A model generated the notes under the pieces. It ran no database searches, had not been told where the DNA came from, and saw only the letters and a program-made list of their open reading frames with translations. Shown here piece after piece: positions 58,830-64,000 of a stretch of DNA of 64,000 nt. The stretch is taken from the NCBI GenBank assembly GCA_020205615.1, contig CM035163.1:43224189-43288188 (forward strand). The letters run 5' to 3'. Both the position numbers and the translations under genes were made by a program. Numbering within the stretch: position 1 is the stretch's first letter; the number at the start of each line of letters is the position of its first letter. Source of the DNA: Panax quinquefolius (lineage: Eukaryota > Streptophyta > Magnoliopsida > Apiales > Araliaceae).

Positions 58830-59580
58830 TTACTGCGGTATGTACCATTGTTTGATATAATGTGATGCATATATAAGTTTTTCTCGATGAAACATATATA
58901 TGTAAAAAGCTGCATAACTTAGTTGTCCAAGTTTATGAGGAGGCCAGGTTTGTAGTTCAAGCATTATGCAAAGATATAGTTCAAGCATTCATGCTTGTAT
59001 GCTTGGACTGGACAACTTTTTATAGCAATTCTTGTGTTTTAGCATATGCTTTCATATTATATTCTACACAGTGAAGACTGAAAAATATCTACTTTTGTAG
59101 GTGACAACATCTACTTGGGTTAATGACCTAAGCAATCAGATTGATCATACCGTAATTCTTAGTCATCGTATATCGCTTACGATCGATCTTTGGGTTCTCA
59201 TTGCCATCCATGGTTAGTGCTAGAGCAAAAGTTACTGCCATCCATGGCTAGTGGTAGAGCAAAAGTTACTAGCGTATTTTGGGAGAACCTAGGCTTTTTT
59301 GCACATGCTTAGGTAGTAGCTTAATTTTATGGATAGTTTGATTTATTTTGTGGTTTATTTTGTGGATTGAAAAGTGAATTTGAGATGTATATATGGATAG
59401 TTTGGTATATATTTTGTGGATATAGTAATTTGAAACTGTAAACGAATGGTATTATTGGGATGTATTTTGAATGGTTGATACATTTTGGCTTAAATTTAAA
59501 TGAGAATTTAGACCTTTTAGCTATATATCATGGCATTAGCATATTGCAAGTGCATTGATAACCACAACTTTTTTTTATTT
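58830..59580. other. Non-coding part of the giant CACTA
   Basis: No gene seen. A 34-bp tandem duplication containing TGCCATCCATGG lies at 59202-59269. Confidence 0.5.
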
Positions 59581-59940
59581 TTTTTTATCTACAACATTTT
59601 AAAAATGTTGTACATTTGTATACATAAATGACACCTTCTAAATAGATGACACATTATAAACGTTGTGTAAATGTGCTTAAACGTTGTCTGATATATTAAA
59701 CTACAATATTTTTAACCAGAAAACGTTGTGGAATCATACCTTCTACAACGTTGTCAAGCATCTACTAATTTATGGAAAATAAATCTACAACGTTTTTTTC
59801 TTAAAAAACGTTGTATAATGTGTCTAACTACAACGTTTTAAAAACGTTGTGTAAGGGTGTCAAATAGATGACACCCTTAACCACGACGTTTTTTTGATTG
59901 AAACCACAACGTTTTTTTCGCGTTATCTATTTACTGTTTT
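59581..59940. repeat. Right subterminal repeats of the giant CACTA
   Basis: More than ten AAAACGTTGT/ACAACGTTTT words in both orientations, mirroring 29175-29325. Two ATAGATGACAC(C) words also occur. Confidence 0.8.
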
Positions 59941-59946
59941 GTAGTA

Positions 59947-59949
<3 letters not shown>

Positions 59950-59980
<31 letters not shown>
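59950..59980. repeat. (TA)n microsatellite at the CACTA insertion site
   Basis: About fifteen AT units directly after the CACTA end. The left side of the element ends in a CA run (29119-29132). The insertion split a dinucleotide tract of the Sirevirus LTR. Confidence 0.9.
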
Positions 59981-59983
<3 letters not shown>

Positions 59984-60452
59984 CTTGACAACTATAAAGA
60001 ATCCCACAATATCTGGAGTTATAAATATAAATCTATATTCAAACTTGATTAAAGGAGATTGATAGGATTTGTTAAAGATCTGTTAATACTCATTTCCTTA
60101 ATAGATGGACATTTTAAAACCAAAACAGATTTCTTAGAATACCAACCTTCCTTAATAAACTCCAATCCAATTAAATCTTCCTTAACAAACTCCAATTCAA
60201 ATCTTCCTTAATAAACTCTAATTCAAAATTTTAAATGATTTTAAAACATTCCAACTTACCAACTGAAGGAAATCAGCAACAAGTATTCATGTAATAACCA
60301 TAACCCATGCATATTAATTATAATATTATAAACCATTTATAAACCATAATCCATTTATATTTAATAATATTATAACAAACCATGAACCATGCACACGTCT
60401 AATATACTTAAATTAGTCATCATTCAAAACATCATAAAATCAAAAACTAACA

Positions 60453-60735
60453 TTCTCCCCCTTTTCGATGATGACAATTTATGCATCAACATGCTCCCCC
60501 TAAGTATATGGCTCCCCCTAAATTTATGCATATTAAGGAGCAAAAGGAAATGACTTTATCCAAATAACCATAATTGCATATTCTAGCATAATATAGTATC
60601 TCAATATCAACATGAATACCAATTCAAACCAATTTAAATATACCCAAATATTTCTCCCCCTTTGTCATTATTAAAAAGAAATAAATCATCAAGTTATATC
60701 TCTCCCCCTTTGTCATCAACAAAAAATAACTCATA
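60453..60735 (-). promoter_or_regulatory. Multiple polypurine tracts of the Sirevirus
   Basis: Read on the minus strand there are five to six AAAGGGGGAGA/AGGGGGAGC tracts before the LTR start TGTTAG at 60452. The last one (AAAAGGGGGAGAA) abuts the LTR. Repeated tracts here are a Sirevirus trait. Confidence 0.85.
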
Positions 60736-61590
60736 TCAATTTAGCTAAAGATAGTTATCTCACCCCATTTGCCAAATTGAAAAAAAAATAAGCTTAAAGA
60801 GTGACAATAGAACAAGGTTATAACAAAATCACATATAGCAAGTAAACAATATAACCATACCTTTGTAATTTTTTACCTATATATCAACATTTTGTTACCA
60901 GTAGAAAGCTTGATAATTGTGCTCCTTAGTGTAGATTTTAATTTTGTATTTTCAGAATCAAAAATCTCTTCAATAGCACTTCTTTTGGCATCCCAATGTT
61001 GAGGTCTTTAAAACTCAAGTTAGGAGGATAATTTTCACTATTTTGGTTGTTCTTGGAAGACTGTCATTGGTCATTTGTTCATCTGACTCACTTTCTGGAA
61101 TATAAGATTTTGCATCAAAATATTCATCTGATTTGCCTTCAAAAACAGACAGGTCGAGCTGTCTGGATTTAGGTGTCTGCATGTTTTTCTGGTTCATCTA
61201 TTTTTCCTTCAGATGCAGACGGCTTAGGCTGTCTGGATTGAGCTGTTTTCTTTCCAAATTCCAGATCCTTTAATTGTTTTCCTACAAAGTCTCCATCCTC
61301 TTCTTTTGACAGATCAAGGTCAAAATTATCAAATAATCATATTCCTCAACCTTTTATCAGGATTTTCATGTGTATTAAATATAGAGCATTTGACATAATA
61401 AATGATGTTCTGAACCCTTGTAATAAGAAATCCATAGAGTTTTTATAATAATATATCTAATTAAAACTCTATTTAAAAAAAACATGAAGTACTTACAGAT
61501 TCCGCCAAATAATTTATAGGTAACTTACTCTCTCAAAGTAAAGAATCATCCATCTCCTTTTTGATCTTAAGAAACCTACAAACAAATAGT
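60736..61590 (-). pseudogene. Sirevirus internal remnant (pol deleted)
   Basis: Mostly AT-rich with a minus-strand frame at 61197-61015 (QLDLSVFEGKSDEYFDAKSY, ESESDEQMTNDSLPR). No RT, RNase H or integrase motifs are seen. Text like QTDSLDV and CQTPKSRQLDLSV is repeated nearby (61145-61240). Confidence 0.45.
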
Positions 61591-62153
61591 CTCTATCTTT
61601 TTGGTACCCAAATCTTCTTGGGTCCTTTTGGGTTAGTAGCATATGATTCACTTTTCTTTACCCAAATTTTTTTTATTCTAATTTTATTACAATTAGAATC
61701 AAAATGACCTTTAAAACCATATTTTTTACAAGTAACAAATGGTGAACAATAAAGTAGTTTATGCCTTGATTTACTATTAATCATTCTAATATTATTATTA
61801 GTCCTATTTTCCACATTTTTAATAGGATTATACTCAATCCCTTTTTTATCAAGACTGGACCTTTGTGCCCCTAACATAACATTTAGGTTCTCTTCTCCTT
61901 ACACAAATTTAGCAAGATCATTTTTTAAAGATGTTATTTCTGCATTTGTTACATTATCATCATGTTGCATATTCAGCATTTTTCCATCATTAAAAGCATC
62001 TATGCATACATCTCTCCTTTTTAATTTTTCTTTTAAAATTTGATTTTCATTTTTAAGATATTCATTTTCTTTTCTTTCTTCAATAAGTGACTCAACTTCA
62101 TTCATTAGCTCATTTACGCAGTTCTTAAAATAAGCAGTTTTCTTTTTAAGCTT
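61591..62153 (-). pseudogene. Sirevirus gag, C-terminal part
   Basis: Minus-strand frames 62105-61899 and 61877-61593. A coiled-coil-like NEVESLIEERKENEYLKNEN is followed by QILKEKLKRRDVC, then, after a stop, a variant zinc knuckle CKKYGFKGHFDSNC and the end PKKIWVPKR, typical of the gag end of Sirevirus-type copia elements. The N-terminal part is cut by the element at 62154. A stop at 61896 separates the two frames. Confidence 0.72.
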
Positions 62154-62910
62154 TTCACTACACCAAAAATGGCCTCTAGCGAAGAAAAATTTGTGAAGGA
62201 ATTTATTCCTTCACACGAGGAGTTGTTTAGCAAAGGAACAGTGAAGAAAAAAAGTATAGTGACAATATAATTATTAGCGAAAGAAATATCCTTCACAATT
62301 TATATTTTTTTCCTCACAAATTTGGGGCAATAGAAAGATTTTTGGAGCCAATTTATGATGAAAATTTGCAAGGAAAAAAACTATTTAGTGAAGGAATTAT
62401 TACTCACTATATATCATTAATCAGAAGTTTTTTGCGAGGGATAAAATTGGTCGCTATCTTGTTTTAAATAATTTTTTTTGAATTAATTGTAGTGAATATA
62501 AATAGCTTAAATGTTTTACAATAGTAAATTTAATTTTAATAACACTTTTTAAGTAACTTACAATATCAACTATTTATTTTAATAAACTATATAATAAATA
62601 ACTTTACACTATGTTAAACTTTAAAATTTCTCCATAAAAGTTTATTTTTATAATCATAATTAAATAAAGTTAAAGTTAAATAAAAATAAAATTAAATAAT
62701 CCAAAAGACTTTAAATTTTATTTTAAGTATATAATATTAATCCAAAAAGTCTTTTGGAGATTAATTTAAAGTAACTTTATTTTTGGTATTATATTTAATA
62801 TTCAGTTAAATAACAATATGGGAAGGCTTTAATTAAGAAAGACTTTTGAATTATTTAATTTTATTTTTAATTATTTCAGTACTACATCATAAGAAGAAAA
62901 AAATGTAGTG
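62154..62910. mobile_element. CACTA-like small element
   Basis: The left end is CACTACACCAAAAATGGCC; the right end, reversed from 62910, is CACTACATTTTTTTCTTC. The left subterminal part has GTGAAGGAATTTATTCCTTCAC, a near-perfect palindrome, and repeated GAAGGAATTAT words. No coding sequence. The flanking triplets are TTT and ATA, so no matching duplication; the right end could belong to a different copy or the flank may have been deleted. Confidence 0.55.
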
Positions 62911-63228
62911 ATAATATTGATTTTGTTCTGTTGTTATGATTGATAGTATTACTTTTGAGCTTGAACTAAGTTGAATTTTGTATGATTTTAGTTTAGTTTC
63001 TTTATGTTTTCCTAACTTTTAAGATCGGTAATGGTTTTAGTTTGTTTTTCTGTTTCGATAGTCTGCTTTTCCAATTTATCCTTATTTATTTGTTCGGGCC
63101 TCAACTCTCTCAAGTCAAGCATTTTTCTCCCCTTATTATAATCTTCCCAGTCTAATCTAATCCCAATCGATCAATCCATCCATCCAAGTTTCTGTCTGCG
63201 GGGTGAACTCACAAACCTCAACCATCCA
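62911..63228 (+). other. Probable promoter and 5' leader of the SGT1-like gene
   Basis: From about 63060 the sequence becomes CT-rich (CTCAACTCTCTCAAGTCAAGC, CTCCCCTTATTATAATC), as in plant 5' leaders, ending ACCATCCAATG. No clear TATA box was chosen. Confidence 0.4.
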
Positions 63229-63393
63229 ATGACGGCGTCGTCGGATCTGGAATGAAGGCTAAAGAGGGGTTTGTTGACAACCACTTCGAACTGGTCGTTG
63301 ACCTTTACTCCCAAGCTATCTCTCTTAACCCTAAAGACCCCAATCTTTTCGCCGACCGTGCTCAGGCCAACATTAAGCTCCACAACTTCACTG
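63229..63393 (+). pseudogene. SGT1: SGT1 exon 1 with a 1-base deletion
   Basis: SGT1 is the HSP90 co-chaperone needed for plant immune-receptor stability and SCF function. From ATG at 63229 the frame gives MTASSDLE and then TGA. One base lost after the Glu codon puts the rest (KAKEGFVDNHFELVVDLYSQ, AISLNPKDPNLFADRAQANI, KLHNFT) into the next frame, which is open from 63252. These residues form the first TPR repeats of SGT1 at the correct distance from the start. The exon ends ACTG|GTAATC, the conserved phase-1 border before Glu-Ala-Val. Exon 2 is not in the window. It is either a truncated/mutated copy, or a sequencing or assembly error in a real gene. Confidence 0.85.
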
Positions 63394-64000
63394 GTAATCA
63401 ACCCCTTTTCTGTTTATTTTCAAAATCGAGAAGAATCATGTTATATTTCCAGTTCTATCGGCACTGGGTTGATTTTGTTTAACCTTTGGGGTTGTACTTG
63501 CTTTTCCTTCGCTAAGTGATCAATCTAATAAGCTTTAATTTAGGTTCGGATTCTATTATTTAATGTTAATAGCTAAATTTAGTGGTCAAGTCTTCTTACC
63601 CTTTTTCCTAATTTTGATTTTTTTAGTATTATTAAGCATAATATACAAAGATATTATGTTTGCGTGTGGTGTATATCTTTTTTAGCTAATTTGGTTTGGT
63701 GATTTTGAAAAGTTATGCACTTTCACTTGGATTTACTTAGGGACTTAATGGATTTTTTGGTGGTTTCCTATGCTACTCATATTAAAAGATATATCTGTGC
63801 TATTGACTCTAGAGTGCTCAAATATATTGGGAATTATGACATGGTTTAAAGATTCATAGGCTAAGGATGTTGAAAATATTGTAAGAGATTATCAACATGG
63901 AAAAAAGCATATATTAATTTCATATTTTTGTTATCCCATGCTACTCATATTAAAAGATATATCTATGCTATTGACTCTAGAGTGCTCAAATATATTGAGA
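63394..64000 (+). other. SGT1 intron 1 (partial) with a direct repeat
   Basis: AT-rich, no coding. A ~63-bp block starting ATGCTACTCATATTAAAAG occurs at 63770-63832 and again from 63938 to the window end, 168 bases apart, with two or three differences. Confidence 0.6.

Larger units (their letters stand above)
29133..59949. mobile_element. Giant gene-capturing CACTA (En/Spm) element
   Basis: The left end is CACTAGTACAAAACGATAAA; the right end, reversed, is CACTACTACAAAACAGTAAA. Both are CACTA termini of about 28 imperfect bases. Subterminal regions are crowded with AAAAACGTTGT/AACGTTTTT words in both orientations (29175-29320, 59590-59935). The 3-bp flanks are ACA and ATA, inside CA and TA microsatellites, so no exact duplication is left. 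The total is 30.8 kb; removing the solo LTR, the Tekay composite and the Athila element leaves about 5.2 kb. That 5.2 kb carries pieces of CHR19-like, eIF2B-alpha, myosin XI, OCRE and SPL genes. No CACTA transposase is seen in it, so it is non-autonomous (Pack-CACTA). Confidence 0.85.
28263..62153 (-). mobile_element. Sirevirus-type copia element, truncated, hosting a 30.8-kb CACTA
   Basis: On the minus strand the order is gag (62153 to about 61590), a deleted pol, a remnant acidic frame near 61197-61015, several polypurine tracts (60460-60720) and the 3' LTR. The LTR starts TGTTAG at 60452 and ends near 28263 (reversed TGTGAACACCTAGAGGGGGG). Repeated AAAGGGGGAGA tracts and the CACCTATTCACCCCCCTCTAGG LTR end are Sirevirus marks. 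The LTR is interrupted by the CACTA element at 29133-59949; without it the LTR is about 1.37 kb. The 5' part is cut off at 62154 by another CACTA-like element. Confidence 0.78.

Noticed and set aside
29133..59949. A real, functional myosin XI gene at 30.3-46.4 kb
   Set aside because: Only four central motor exons are present, bordered by eIF2B and OCRE pieces within a CACTA element; the P-loop, neck and tail are missing.

Overview
This window is repeat-rich nuclear DNA of a flowering plant, probably a eudicot. The evidence is plant-only LTR-retrotransposon lineages (Tat/Retand, Tekay chromovirus, Athila, Sirevirus), CACTA, Mutator-like and Tourist-like DNA transposons, a complete DUF247/UPF0481 gene, and spliced fragments of plant myosin XI, SPL, CHR19-like, eIF2B-alpha, OCRE and SGT1 genes. 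I saw no tRNA, rRNA, CRISPR or bacterial feature. All identifications are by reading; no database search was run.

Layout. 1-3687: piled-up LTR pieces around a Retand integrase fragment. 3688-7400: AT-rich intergenic DNA with one Tourist-like MITE (6210-6490). 7411-15130: a Mutator-like element with long inverted arms and a 10-bp target duplication, split by a degenerate Tat-type retroelement (7838-14113). 15212-16549: an intact single-exon DUF247 gene, the only complete host-type gene here. 16953-27495: a small inverted-repeat element split by a nearly full-length Retand element (17369-27472) that has dual RNase H and an antisense extra ORF. 27923-28134: a decayed second DUF247 copy. 28263-62153: a minus-strand Sirevirus copia element whose 3' LTR is split by a 30.8-kb CACTA element (29133-59949). 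62154-62910: a further CACTA-like element. 63229 to the end: SGT1 exon 1 with a 1-base deletion, then its intron.

The main object is the 29133-59949 CACTA element. Without later insertions it is about 5.2 kb and is packed with pieces of at least five unrelated genes: CHR19-like (minus strand), then eIF2B-alpha, myosin XI, an OCRE-domain protein and an SPL1/12-type factor (all plus strand, with recognisable splice sites). It was later hit by a 4.0-kb solo LTR (TSD TTGGA), a composite Tekay insertion (TSD GTATG, exactly on the myosin splice donor) and an Athila element. The Athila 3' LTR is itself split by a second CACTA element (53461-57150, TSD ATA). The nest is therefore Sirevirus > Pack-CACTA > Athila > CACTA, plus the Tekay branch > copia-like LTR.

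Other structures of interest are a tandem array of hairpins with compensatory changes in the transcribed leader of the Tekay LTR family, tandem arrays in the Tat element's 3' region, a 24-bp palindrome in the small CACTA, and many premature stops that look like C-to-T changes.
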